Source: Massospora cicadina (lineage: Eukaryota > Entomophthoromycota > Entomophthoromycetes > Entomophthorales > Entomophthoraceae). From it: DNA of 64,000 nt. The translations under genes and the position numbers were made by a program. Below, piece by piece: positions 1-10,949 of this stretch; the stretch's first letter is position 1; each line of letters begins with the position of its first letter. The stretch spans positions 186,001 through 250,000 of the forward strand of contig JAKSZP010005269.1 of the NCBI GenBank assembly GCA_022478985.1, read 5' to 3'. The notes beneath the pieces were generated by a model. It worked only from the letters and a program-made list of their open reading frames with translations, ran no database searches and was not told the DNA's origin.

Positions 1-1764
1 CGATGGAGTGCCAGTTTAAGAGACTCAGGATCAACAGTCGTTGGTAGGTTGGAAAAAGTAACCCATGAAATTTTCTCCAGGTGAGAGCGTGTGCGGGAGA
101 TGTGAAGAGATCCGCGTGGAATAATGACCTGGAGGGTGGCAGCATGGTCAGCAAGGGCAGCTTCAGTGAAGCCCACATCGATGTAGTGGCCCTCCACTGA
201 TTCATGGATGGTGGTGTTAATAGGGAATGTCTCCGCAATCGCTGCAAAGTATGAGAAGTAATCCTCTGTATAGAATCGAACAGGGTTATGCCCATAATAA
301 AGGCGAATTGCGTGGGAGAGGGTTGAGCGAGGTAGAGCTTTTTGCGCTCTAGTTTCGGCCCATTTCTTCTTAACATCAGCAATAAACGCCACTTCACGGG
401 GATCAGCTTTGGGTAGCGTTGGTGCCAGAGGTTTTTGCCACGCCCCAGTGGCTCTTTTGGTACGTTTGTGTTTGCTTTGGGCTGCAATTGCAGGTTGAGT
501 GTGAGCTGGTGGTTTGGACAAGTTTGCGGAGTTCCCTCGTTTCTGGAATGTTACAGCAGTTGCTGGCGTCATATTAAATTGAGGGGCAGTTTGTTGGGCC
601 TCGCTAAATTGGGGAGGCCCATCCAGATTGGAATTAACTCCAGCCAGTTGGGAGGGGAGATGTTTCATCACCATCCCAATCTATTTGGGTAAATTCAGCC
701 CGAGTATTTGCTGTGATTTCGTGGGCAAAACTCACTGGCTGATTGGTGAATTGGTCGTTTTCAGCATATTGAGATAAAGTGCCGACTTGAGAAGTGTCAA
801 TTATGGGGTTTAAATGGGACGGGTGAGATTGGAACTGGTGTGAAGTTCCAAAATCTGAACCATTTAAATCCCCATTGGGAAGAGTAGATTGTCCCAATTT
901 GGTGCTTAGTGAACCAGAATGTGCGGCTAATCCAACCTTACATCCGAGGGTTTGGGGGCCAGGTGATTGTTGGGCCTCGCTAAATTGGGGAGTCCCATCC
1001 AGATTGGAATTAACTCCAGCCAATTGGGAGGAGGGCGATGTTTCATCACCATCCCAATCTATTTGGGTAAATTCAGCTTGAGTATTTGCTGTGATTTTGT
1101 GGGCAAAACTCATTGGCTGATTGGTGAATTGGTCGTTTTCAGCATATTGAGATAAAGTGCCGACTTGAGAAGTGCCGATTATGGGGTTTAAATGGGACGG
1201 GTGAGATTGGAACTGGTGTGAAGTTCCAAAATCCGAACCATTTGAATCCTCATTGGGAAGAGTGGATTGTCCCAATTTGGTGCTTAGTGAACTAGAATGT
1301 GCGGCTAATCCAACCTTACATCTGAGGATTTGGGGGCCAGGTAGCTGGGTATCGCCCCTCATGGAGGGAGCCGGAAACACAGTGTCAGCAAGAATAGATG
1401 GGGCTGAATTAGCTGACACAATGGGGGAGGTGAATGTCTGGATGGGCTGAGTTGCATTCAACTGAGCAGACGCCATTAAAACAGCGTGGGTGATGGCCTC
1501 CTTGGTTGGAGGGGGCCCAGCGGGTTGGTGGGAGGCAGCGCACACAGAGCTGTTAGGCGTGCAGGTTGCAGAAGTGCGATCAGGTGAACAGGCGCTAGTT
1601 GGAGTAGCTCCAGGTTGGGGGGTGGTGCCTGCTTTCATGGCTGCTGCTTGAGAGCGGGTGATTCTGGTTGACCCTGAGGTGGGTAACCGAGGGTTGCTTC
1701 GTTTGGGGGTGGTGCTGGCTCGTTTGGCATAGCCTGCGGGTTCTTTTGCGGGGTTTCCCGCCAT
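1..1764 (-). CDS. LINE ORF1-like protein, 3' end off window, one frameshift
   Basis: The minus-strand frame opens with ATG at 1764 and runs 376 codons to a stop at 634. The N-terminus is rich in Thr, Pro, Ser, Arg and Lys, including a basic RSQAAAMKAG segment. The middle carries two near-identical ~125-residue repeats. A 2-bp deletion in the second repeat (around 650) shifts the frame. The sequence then stays open for more than 200 codons in the new frame, through motifs such as FIADVKKKWAE, ESVEGHYIDVGF and WVTFSNLPTTVDPESL, and leaves the window at base 1. So this is one protein broken by one small indel, in contrast to the stop-riddled elements beside it. I infer a nucleic-acid-binding ORF1 (gag-like) protein of a non-LTR retrotransposon from its layout and repeat-rich surroundings. 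I see no zinc knuckle in the visible part. A host gene with an internal duplication is the alternative. Confidence 0.5.
591..1342. repeat. Tandem duplication, two ~376-bp units
   Basis: The segments 591-966 and 967-1342 are near-identical direct repeats inside the ORF1-like reading frame. Both begin with ttgttgggcctcgctaaatt and end near gggggccagg. The unit is about 125 codons plus one base, but small indels keep most of it in frame. The copy nearer the C-terminus lacks 2 bp (ggaggggagatg against ggaggagggcgatg), which breaks the frame. Confidence 0.85.
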
Positions 1765-2700
1765 ATTTGCTAATAGTTTTCGTAAATCTCTTTAGTGGAG
1801 CTAAATTTCAGGCTGAATTGATTTTCGAAAAGTGATGCTTAGCAGAAAGAGATTCCTTCTTGACTTCTTGGTGGAGTTGCTTCACTAAACAATCAAAATG
1901 GTGTTTATCACATGGAATAATTGCTCATCTTGTTCATGTTTTTAGTTTGAATCTATGAGACAGAAATTAAAACCTTTATTTCCTGCCCTCGATATTAGAC
2001 CTAAAATTGTAAAGTGTTAAGTGCTTGATAAAGGCCAGCGATGGGGTATGCTTCCTCCTCGTTGGACAAGTCAGGGTAGTTACAGCGTCATGGAAGCATA
2101 ATTGTTTTTAATAGAATCCAGGCTGTGTAAAGTGCCCTTGGTAAAGAGAACCAAATGTTGCAATTTGCGCTTTCAACTGGGCGAGTTCAGGACAGGTAAT
2201 ATTTCATTCAAACAGTTATAACTATATGAGGACAGCACACTGCAAATATGGATTTAAACTTAGATAAAGAACTAAGCTTTTATTAATTATAATTATCCCA
2301 TAAATCCATTTTAATATTGTTGTGTACTTACAGCTGTGGTGAATCTGGTGCAAAGACAATCCAGAGCTCCTTGGATAAACTTGGTAACCTTAGTATGTTT
2401 TGTGTCACCTCTATTCCAGTGCAAGGCCAACCAACCTATACCCTAGCCGCTAGTTAATAAGATTTCCTTTCAACTCCCAAATCTTCTAGGCTTTTTTCCT
2501 TATGTCTGTTAATATCAGTAAATTAAGCTTTCTGAAACCTAATCGTTGGCTGTCCAGGTTAGACACAACTTAAGGTAATCATTTCAGCCTCAATAGATAA
2601 TTGACGATATCCTATAGCATATGCACAAATTCAGAGGTTTTGATTGACAGGGATATTCAGGACTGTTATAGCGGAAAAAAGTTAAGTAACTTTGACTGGT
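1765..2700. other. Eroded AT-rich sequence between ORF1 and G0
   Basis: There is no ORF of note. The right half may hold the end of the G0 RNase H region on the minus strand (a weak match to the connection region near 2.7-2.8 kb). I could not find an integrase or an LTR for G0 here, so the 3' end of G0 is probably lost. Confidence 0.3.
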
Positions 2701-3631
2701 AAGAATGAACCGGTTTTAGTGAGCTGGCCGTCCAATTGACAAGTGGATAAGAACAATATGACTGGAAGTCAGGATTGTATTAAACCTGTTTATGTGACTT
2801 TTGGGTCAAGAAGAACCAGTAAAATATCTGAAAGCGGATTGTAGGAATTGATCTTCCAAAACACAGGTGATATGGATAGGTATCTATAGTAATTTATTTC
2901 TTATAGATTGATACTGGAAACAAGGCTTGAGTGATGGAATTCCTCATCTAATCTTAAAATAAAAATCTTAATTAATAAAAAATCTATAAAATAAAACTAT
3001 AGAATATAGTCAAATGGTTATTCAAATCAAATTGCAACACCGTCACTTTACCTGCATCAGTGAACAACAAAATTGGGAGATCAATTTGAGGATGAATAAG
3101 GATAAGTTATGTGAAGAAAGCAGTTTATAGCAAATTAAAGGCCTGTTCCTGTTCAGGTCACCACTTAAACGGTACCCCTTTTTGTAAGTCATAAACCAAA
3201 GGCTCAGACAGATTTATAAAAAAGAGTCAATGATAATATGGCAATAGTAACCTGACATCCCTAGAAATACTTGTATATCATCTAGGCTTTGACGGTGTGA
3301 CATTTTTCAATAGAGCTACTTAATCAGGAATATCCAAATTCTTTGATTCATGACTTTATATTTAAAGAATCCATCTCAGACTGGAAAATAAGAATATTTT
3401 GACAGTTTGGGTTTAGTGAAGCATTACAAAGGCGATTTAACTTCCTTAAGGTGTTCTAAATGGCCAAAAAAATTCTCAAGAATACAGTAATATTATTGAG
3501 ATAAAGAAAGGGCACACAACAACTTTAAGTCATCCAGGATCCTTGACCCTTGAATGTGGCGGGTGCATTACAAAGCCCTTATAGCATCCAGGTTAGCTAA
3601 AAAATCCTTTGTTACCAATAAAAGCACACTT
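2700..3631 (-). mobile_element. G0 gypsy element, fragment 1 (RT C-terminal half and RNase H)
   Basis: Minus-strand translation gives a decayed Ty3/gypsy pol. The end of the RT catalytic domain is next to the LINE (NKGFFS then PGCYKGFVM). It is followed by an FLGMSGYYC motif around 3250, the RT to RNase H linker LQKGVPFKW then PEQEQAF around 3150, and an RNase H-like LLFTDAG around 3050. Many in-frame stops break it. The reading continues on the far side of the LINE at 8856, so this is the downstream half of one split element. Confidence 0.75.
3618..3631. repeat. Target-site duplication of the LINE, left copy
   Basis: ataaaagcacactt here matches ataagagcacactt at 8842-8855 (13 of 14). The G0 reverse transcriptase frame reads straight across if the LINE and one copy are removed. 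Confidence 0.85.
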
Positions 3632-4139
3632 TATTTTATTTAATTTTATTGGGGTAGGCCTACCAGGGAACAGGCACTACCAATATGAACTATGAGCTAT
3701 ATTGAATAGGATAAGGGAAGGTGAAGTAAGAGAGAGATTTAGGCACCCCAGAAAAGACGAAATACTCCTGTTGCCAGCTGGTACTTCCAGGTGTAAGGGG
3801 GTTGGATACCCTATTCCAAGGGGGCTTCCCCTATTATGGAGCAGGTGTGAAAGAAGGGGTCCACATGTAGAAACCAGACTGGAGTCCATTAATCAACGAG
3901 TCTTTGCTACTTTGGCTTCAAGTATCCATATAACCAGGCTTGAAAGTGTTACAGTAGGTGTAGTGAATCTGTTGATTTTCCAAAGAATGGACAGCATTGT
4001 TTCTTTATATGCATCCAGCCCTATTGTGTGGATTGTCCACAGGGTGATGGCGACTATAAGGAGTGAAATGTAGGTGGTATCAAGGATTCAAGTTGTAGTG
4101 TGAGGAGGCTTATGGAAGTTGATAGCTATTGGTCGTTAT

Positions 4140-7100
4140 GGGTTTAAGCAGACGCGCAACTTCCCCTCATATGGCTCCAGATGGCAGGCATGCTTCAAGG
4201 TGGTGGTGTAGGGCGCCATCCCCTCCACAAACTTCACATGTTGCATGGAGAGAGTTGGAGCGTTCCACTGTCCTTTAGGTTCTTCTGAGGCAGCGCCAGG
4301 TGTTATCTCTTACCCTTGGCTGGAGGAGTGGATGATAGCATCTATATTGCCTTATGTGTTGTGAGATCATAGGGGATATCTAAGACATCCAGGTAGTCAA
4401 TTCTTGCGATGGTCATGGCCATGTTGTGTGTGTCCCTCTGGGGTGGTTGTTCAATTTCCTTATATGAAGCAAGCTCTGGGCCTTCCCCATCCCTGACTAG
4501 TGCCTGTGAGAGTGACGGTCCACCCTATGTGCTAAATGGTGCATAGTAGGCATTTGAAGTGAAGGGGTTCCATGTGGGCCTGCTGCCTTGGACAGTTTGC
4601 AAGGTATGTGAGCAGGCTGGACGGGTTGTGGGGGTTGGATATTTGAGCCCCTGTACAGAGTAGGCCCTTGCCGCTCTGGACCATTGTTGTTGTGGAAGTT
4701 CTGGGGCTAGGACGTCCTCTATCCAGGTTCCCAATATGTGTTTGGCTGGTCTTCAAAGTCTATTAGGCCCATGCCACCTCTGGAGCGTGGGCAAAGAGTG
4801 TTTCCACTAGTACAGGTAGCCAGGACCCAGGCCACAACCATCCTTGGATTAGTGCGCAGACTGAGGATATGATTGAAGGCGAGAAAGAGATTGCATGAAT
4901 GAGGAACCACAGCATTTAGAAAATGAGTGAATTGGCAACCGTTACTTGCCCCATTAGTTCTGGGGACTTTTCTTAAGGGAGGCGACGAGATTTGACATAC
5001 ACATAGTAGGTTGTTCTCAATTGTCTCATTGGCATACCCCCCTGTTCCCAGCCACATCCCAAGTTGGCGAACAGTGCTGGTTGAGGGGGGTGATGCTAAA
5101 GGGTAAGATGAGTGGGATGGTTCTTCGTGGGGGACTGTGGGGTTTGAGAGTTGTAGCCCAGTTGTTAGTGTACTTGCCTAATAGGGTTATTTTCATTTTC
5201 TTTCTGTTGAGCGATGCGTTTCTCACAATGGAATACTCCTCCAGGGTCCATCTCAACTGCCGGTCATCATTTTTGTTAGCTATACCTGCCATACAGTCAT
5301 CCGCAAAGACTAGTATATTGACTGTTAATTGACCTTGTGAAGTAATTCCCATGAGGCATGAGTCAGCGACTCAAAGGAGCGGATCAATGCTGAAGATATA
5401 CAGCAGCGGGCTGAGAGGGTACCCTTGTTTGAGCCTTCTGCGTGGTGTGACTATTTTGGTCAGGGTTCAGGGCCGCAGATAGCCCTGGATGCAGACTCTG
5501 TTAGGAGCATTGCCCAGTTTATGAATCTATGTGGGTGTTTGAAGGCGCTTAGGCATTCCTTCAGGTACGGCTTCCTAACGCAGTCATATGTCTTCTCCTG
5601 ATCTAGGAACAACAGGGCTCCAGTTTCTCTGGAATGGCAGATGTTAGCGACGGGGTGTATATTGGTCAAGACTGATTGCCCTTTTATAAATCCAAACTGA
5701 TTGTGTGAAAGGATTCTGGAGGCTATTTTGCCTAGTCTGAGGGCTAAAATTTTTTTGTTAATAGTTTTGTATCATTGTTATAGAGTGAAATAGAATGCCA
5801 GTTATCCAGGTCCAGTTTGTCACCCTTTTTAAACAGGGTTATGACATAGGAGTCCTGGCCACCAGGTAGGATGCGGGTCTCTAGCAGGCACTGGTTCATT
5901 GATGCCAAGAAGAGGAAAGCAATTCGTTTGAAGTATTTTTATAGAACTCATAGGGTATCCCATCAGACCCTGGGCATTTCCTACGTGGTGCACCGCGGAC
6001 TGTGTCCCAGAGCTACTCTTATGTGAATAAATTTATTAGGCTGTAGTCTGGTGGTGTGCTTTGTATACTGTCGGTGTGTATAAATTTTTCATTTTTCTGG
6101 ATCAGTTGGAGTATTTCAGTATAGTTGATGTAGTAGTGGTGTACTTCCGCCTTGACCTCCGCTGGGTTCATTGCCATGGTGCCGTCACCTTTGCTGACCT
6201 GTGTGCATGCAGGCTGGTTGCCACAAGAGTGAAATTGGTGGAAGAAGTATATCAAACAGGTTTCACCTTCTTTTATGGCCTTCCTAATTTCAAAACTTTG
6301 ATTCTTTGCTGGTGTTCAAAGATGAGGGTGTTTAAGCGGGTGGATAATTCTACCCATTTACGCCCTCAGTTGGGGCTGTAGCCAGACTTTGGAGTGTTGA
6401 TCTCAAGGTGGTCCAGTTCCAATAAAGTGCGCCTGATTGTGGCTGTGTCAGTGGTGTACTTATGTGAGGTAAGATGTCAAGTTTTTATTTTTTAATCCAA
6501 CTTTGAATTTTGCCCAGGTTAAAATGGGCCTGATATGAATGATGTTAAAAATTTAGATTCACAGTCCCATTTTTGACCCAGTCAAACAATTTTGGCAATT
6601 TTATGTTCTATAGTGCATATTCCTCCATTTTGACGCCTTTGCAGGTGTGCAGATTGGCAAAAACTGCACTGAAACGAGTTGGTGGTTGTAGAAGTTAATT
6701 TTTTATTAAAAAATTGGAAATGTTTGAGTTGTGGGATTTTGGGGTGAGAATGAGGTTAATACGGCATAATGAGATGTGCTTTCTCTCTCATACATTGAGG
6801 CAAGTCATGTGGGGAGTTATGGTGACCTGGGGGAGAGTATCATATAAGCTGAAGGACGCCTTCATTGCATGGAATTCAATGTGCCCCGTGGGGTATCCCC
6901 TGTGTTTAGGCCATCGTTCCATGGTGGGGTCAGCCCAGCAGTTGAAGTCTCCCAGTAGAATAGTGTCTGGTGGGATGACGAGTGTTGGGATGGTCTTGAG
7001 AAATTGCTTCCTATCAGCTGCGGTGCACGGTGCATATATGCATACTATCAAAATTGTGTCATCCTGGGATGAAATCATTTCTACCAGGACACAGCCATGT

Positions 7101-7460
7101 AGATATGAGTTTGAGTTAGTAATTTTTGATTCTTTATGATTATAAATGGCCATCCCACAGTGGGATGTCCATACCAATTGAGATGGTGAGACCCTGGCTG
7201 ACCAAGATCCCTCTTCCCTTGTAGATAAGGGTTTCTTGGATGGCCAAGTTATCTACAGGGGGTTTCCACAAGAAGTCCAGATTTTGGCTTGGGACAGTTG
7301 AGCCCTGGTTCCGCAATGCTTAACATCTCTATGGATACTGAAGTGCCTGCAGCGCTTCAGGAGCAGTTGGGAGGTCCTTCTGGCCCTATTCTTTAGCACC
7401 ATTTTAGGTATTGGCTCTGGGTAATTGGGCCTTTCCACCTGTGTCATTGTTCAATCCCTT
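4140..7460 (-). pseudogene. LINE ORF2: endonuclease, reverse transcriptase, zinc finger
   Basis: Domains appear in order on the minus strand. The AP endonuclease shows AIQET near 7225 and LLGDFNCW near 6960, so its acidic and Asn residues are present. The RT spans about 5900-5200, with GFIKGQSVLTN, GALLFLDQEKTYD, GYPLSPLLYIFSIDPLL and LVFADDCMAG, and the catalytic FADD is intact. A later PRSRGGMGLIDFE motif near 4780 is typical of LINE RT thumb and linker regions. A CEVCGGDGALHHHLEAC segment near 4200 resembles the zf-RVT zinc finger. Several frameshifts separate these blocks, so no continuous protein can be made. The domain order and motifs make the family call secure. Confidence 0.85.
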
Positions 7461-7844
7461 ACCCTTTGCCAATTTTGCATGGGTCTTGCCATTGAGTGGG
7501 TTTAAGTCGACTCTTCCTCTCATGTCGCATAGAGGTCCAATGCGGTGTTCTAATTGATCTTTGTGGTTGCAGGGCTTGAATTTGTACGTATGTGTCCCAT
7601 TTGTTTTCCAATAAAGGAGATTTATTGTCCATCTAGACTTTTTTAATTGGTATCACATGGTGTTTCAGTCAAACTGTTAATTTTTCATCTTGTATATTCT
7701 GGTCTGTAGTATTTCAGTTATTTTCCTCCATGTCTTCCTGGATTTGGCTGGGGGTGATGGAGGAGGCCGTGAGCGATGCTGCCATGGCCGCAGCCCGTTT
7801 ATGGGCATTCTGTGCTATTTTGCGTTCTTTGGGTAAGACTGGGT

Positions 7845-8708
7845 CTATGAGAATAGACTACTAATCCTCTCCCTAGAGGAAGACGTGGTGGGAGTCAAGT
7901 ATTTCGGTAAAATTTTCTCTGTCATCGTCCATGGTGTCATCACAAAAGTCTGGTCCATTAAGCCCTCCTTCACGGGACATGCGTTCACCTTTTGCCCCAA
8001 AGCGCTGCAGTGATTGCATATTTTTGGCTTACTTTTTGGTGTGACATGGAATACCTTTAACATGCCCCCATCTGGGAGGGGAAACACCACTGTGCGTGGG
8101 ATCTTTGTGAGGTCCTCAGCCACCTTTTGGAGTGGGTTGATCACGGCTATTTACTTACCTGTGCACAGGTTTGAATAAGGTGGAACTGCTGCAATAAAAA
8201 TTCTTTAATCACTCCATAGTTGTCAAGTCCACCTCAGAGCTTATCCTCAATGACATTGAATTGGGAGGTTGGTAGGGATTGAGCCAAAAGAGATGAACAA
8301 AGTTTTCGCTTTGTTTCATCAGGTGTGCAAAGTGCGCACAATTCATTTGCCTTTGTGGAGGGAAAATTTGATGCAGACTCTTGTGGCAGCATCTGCATAT
8401 TCTTTGGTTTAAATTTCCATGTCAATCCAGCCATGTGGATTGTATGAGTGGTGACGTACACCACATGGGGAATAGGGAGGCCTGTTACTTGCCCCCTTTC
8501 TCCCAAAAGCTGTAGAATCGACCCCTAAGTAGAGTCAGAGCCCATCTCTACATGTGAGAGGGGTTGAGAGTATTGGATTTTAAGGTATGAATTTTGTTTA
8601 GTTTATAAATTCTACAAACACGGATGGTATCTGGTTTATGGCTTCTTAGTGGCATTGGTTCCTGGTCCCCTTAGGGAGTTTCTTGCCCTTTGGCGCACCA
8701 TTCTGCAT
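7845..8708 (-). pseudogene. LINE ORF1 (gag-like, zinc knuckle), decayed
   Basis: A plausible start is the ATG near 8708 (MQNGAPKGKKLPKG). The frame is then interrupted by stops and reappears in pieces that include GERGQVTGLPIPHV and, nearer the C-terminus, VVFPLPDGGMLKVF and CNHCSALGQKVNAC. The last is a CCHC-type zinc knuckle whose His has become Asn. In LINEs, ORF1 packages the RNA with ORF2 protein. It lies directly upstream of the endonuclease/RT ORF, as expected. It cannot encode a functional product because of stops and frameshifts. Confidence 0.65.
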
Positions 8709-8841
8709 ATTGTCTTATTCAACTTTCGCCCAATTTAAATTTGTTTTATCAAAGCCACCCAACTTTATTGTGTAATTATTAAATTTGCTGTTCAAATTGC
8801 GTCTTTTAAGCAAATGTGATTGTTACAGGAAAGAAAAGCTC

Positions 8842-8855
8842 ATAAGAGCACACTT
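8842..8855. repeat. Target-site duplication of the LINE, right copy
   Basis: ataagagcacactt, the partner of the copy at 3618-3631. It marks the 5' end of the LINE. Confidence 0.85.
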
Positions 8856-9209
8856 GAATTAATCTCCAATTGTCAACTTAATATGCTAGTACTTTCTGGT
8901 CAGGTCCATTGAAGAGATATATTGGGATACTTCTAGTAGGTGGAACAAGTCATCAATTCTTTATAAAGGGTAGCTGTTCTTTCTGGTGACAGATTTAAGC
9001 TGACAGACGTCTATTACCATTATATGACATCATCTTTTTCCATACCAGTAAGAGCGGTGAAGCTCATGCACTACAGAAAGGCACTAATAATCCTGATCTA
9101 GTATATGCTTAATTTTGACAGCCACTTAGGATTCTTCCACTTTACTCTTACAATAATAATGAGATCAGTTAAGCTTAGTATACCCAGTTTTAACATGATT
9201 CACCATTTC
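8842..9209 (-). mobile_element. G0 gypsy element, fragment 2 (N-terminal RT)
   Basis: The minus strand reads HVKTGYTKLN, then VIDVCQLKSVTRKNSYP and YISSMDL, up to the LINE junction. These correspond to the gypsy stretch running from the H-x-I-x-TG block to the V-D-Y-R-x-L-N block and the catalytic-Asp block of RT. It joins fragment 1 across the LINE in the same frame, and fragment 3 across E0. Confidence 0.8.
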
Positions 9210-9764
9210 TGTTAGGACAAAAATGTTTTAATCCAACTGTCCTATGACAAAAAGTTCAGGGCAACTGAAGCCCCAGGAGATGATACTTGACTGGGGTATC
9301 TTTTAATAAAAAGTCTTCAAACAAGGGAAAAAGCTCTTTGAGTGGCATATCCAGAAGTATATTCAATAATTCAATAGTAAAAAGCCAATATATGTGGCTA
9401 AAAGATTGTAATATATCTACTTTACTTAAAATTTGAAATATATAGGAGTTCTGGGAATTATTCTTAGGAGAAAATCTCCAAGTGCTGTCAAGCTGAGATC
9501 TATCTAACCTAAAATTTGGGGATTGTGAAACATTCTGATTACTTCTGTCAAATAGTATTTGAATTCATAAATCAGGTTTAAACTCCAGTATTGGGAGGCT
9601 TCTGTCAAACAGTATTCGATTGCATAGGCTGGGCCAGACCCCATTGTTAGGAGATTTCAATAGAGTTAATTGGGGATTATCCCCAATAATTATATTATCA
9701 AAAACTTTTTAGATTGGGTTAAAATCCACCATCAAATTGAGTTGAATCCTTAATTTGAGCTGGA
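9210..9764 (-). repeat. E0 LTR (3' LTR in element sense)
   Basis: It aligns along its length with 16443-16985. It contains two imperfect ~60-bp tandem repeats beginning cttctgtcaaa. The outer end is TGTTAGG. The inner end is blurred by mutation. Confidence 0.8.
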
Positions 9765-10949
9765 ATACCACCAACTCCTACTTATAGATCTTGGCGTAGG
9801 AGTGTGAAAGCCTAGGAAATTGACTTTATTCTTATTTTGATCACAGGTCCCTGAGTGACCCCACAATAGAGTGTTTATTTCCACGTTTATATATAGCTTT
9901 ATAGTGTCTTGACCAATTGATCCCTAATTTTTTATTGCATCCACCAGGTCAATGATGATAGAAAAGGGCTAAATCACCCGGTTGGAAGGTATTCAGAGGA
10001 GCAATTATTACTAACCTGATTAGTCTCTCTGGTAGTGGTACCAGACAAACTTTTAGAAGCCAAGTCCTGATGTCAGATAATCTCATTAGCAACACTTTTT
10101 CATAGTAATTTTAGGGGCTCCAGGGGAGGTTTGATCCTACATGGCTTTCAATTTAGAGTACAACTGGGGATTTCATCCATACAGAGCTTGGAAGTGAGTG
10201 TCAGAATTCACACTGAATCTGATAATAAATTGCGTTGGGTCTTTAAAGCTCACTTAATTGGTTGGACAGTTGTCTATTTTGCACTGAAATCCAATATATA
10301 TAGATAAAATAGGACTCTACCTTTATTAGAGGTTCAGAGGACCAAAACAAAATCCTTAATGTGAGAACTAAACCAGTTGGCAATGGTTCAGAAGTTTCTG
10401 TGGCTGAATATAATAATTATTGGATTTCATACTAAAATTTTAATATAAATATGCAAATGAACTTCAAAGAGTAGACTATACTGCAAGGAAAGTTAATTTA
10501 GTACTAAAAAACTTGGGGATATTTATAGTATAACAAGATCTTCATATAAAATAAATGATAAGACCTTTTTTATCAGATAACTGTTATAATAAATCTCAAA
10601 TTAGATATGTTTGATAATAAATGAGATATCATCTTTATTAAAATTTTAGCATTCTCAAAATGCTAATTATGCCTTGTTGGAAGGAATTAATTTTATTGTA
10701 AGTCATACAACTCAATTGTGATATTAGGAATGAATTTAAGTTAGCTTAAATGACATTTGAACTGGAAACATCCGTGAACTGCACAATGAAGTAAATTAGC
10801 TTGGAATCAATAATTTGCCGTGAACAGGTGAATTAATAGATTAATAATATAAAATATAGATAAAGTATAAAAGCAATTATGCTTAATGGAGAAACCACAG
10901 GCAAGGCTTTAACCATATTTTTGGTAAATCCAACAGGGAGACATCTTAA

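Larger units (their letters stand above)
3632..8841 (-). mobile_element. LINE (non-LTR retrotransposon), nearly full length, inserted in G0
   Basis: Read on the minus strand, the element has an ORF1 with a degenerate zinc knuckle, an ORF2 with an AP-type endonuclease, a LINE reverse transcriptase with an intact FADD catalytic motif and a C-terminal Cys/His zinc finger, and a 3' tail made of AATAAA-like repeats (aataaaattaaataaaata) at its low-coordinate end. It is flanked by a 14-bp duplication and splits the reverse transcriptase of an older gypsy element. The architecture fits fungal LINEs of the Tad or L1 type. I did not see an RNase H domain, so I leave the clade open. Stops and frameshifts throughout both ORFs show it is inactive. 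The exact 5' end is set only by the target duplication. Confidence 0.85.

Noticed and set aside
3690..4080. Plus-strand ORF 3702-4073 as a gene
   Set aside because: It overlaps the 3' end of the minus-strand LINE and has no recognisable content.
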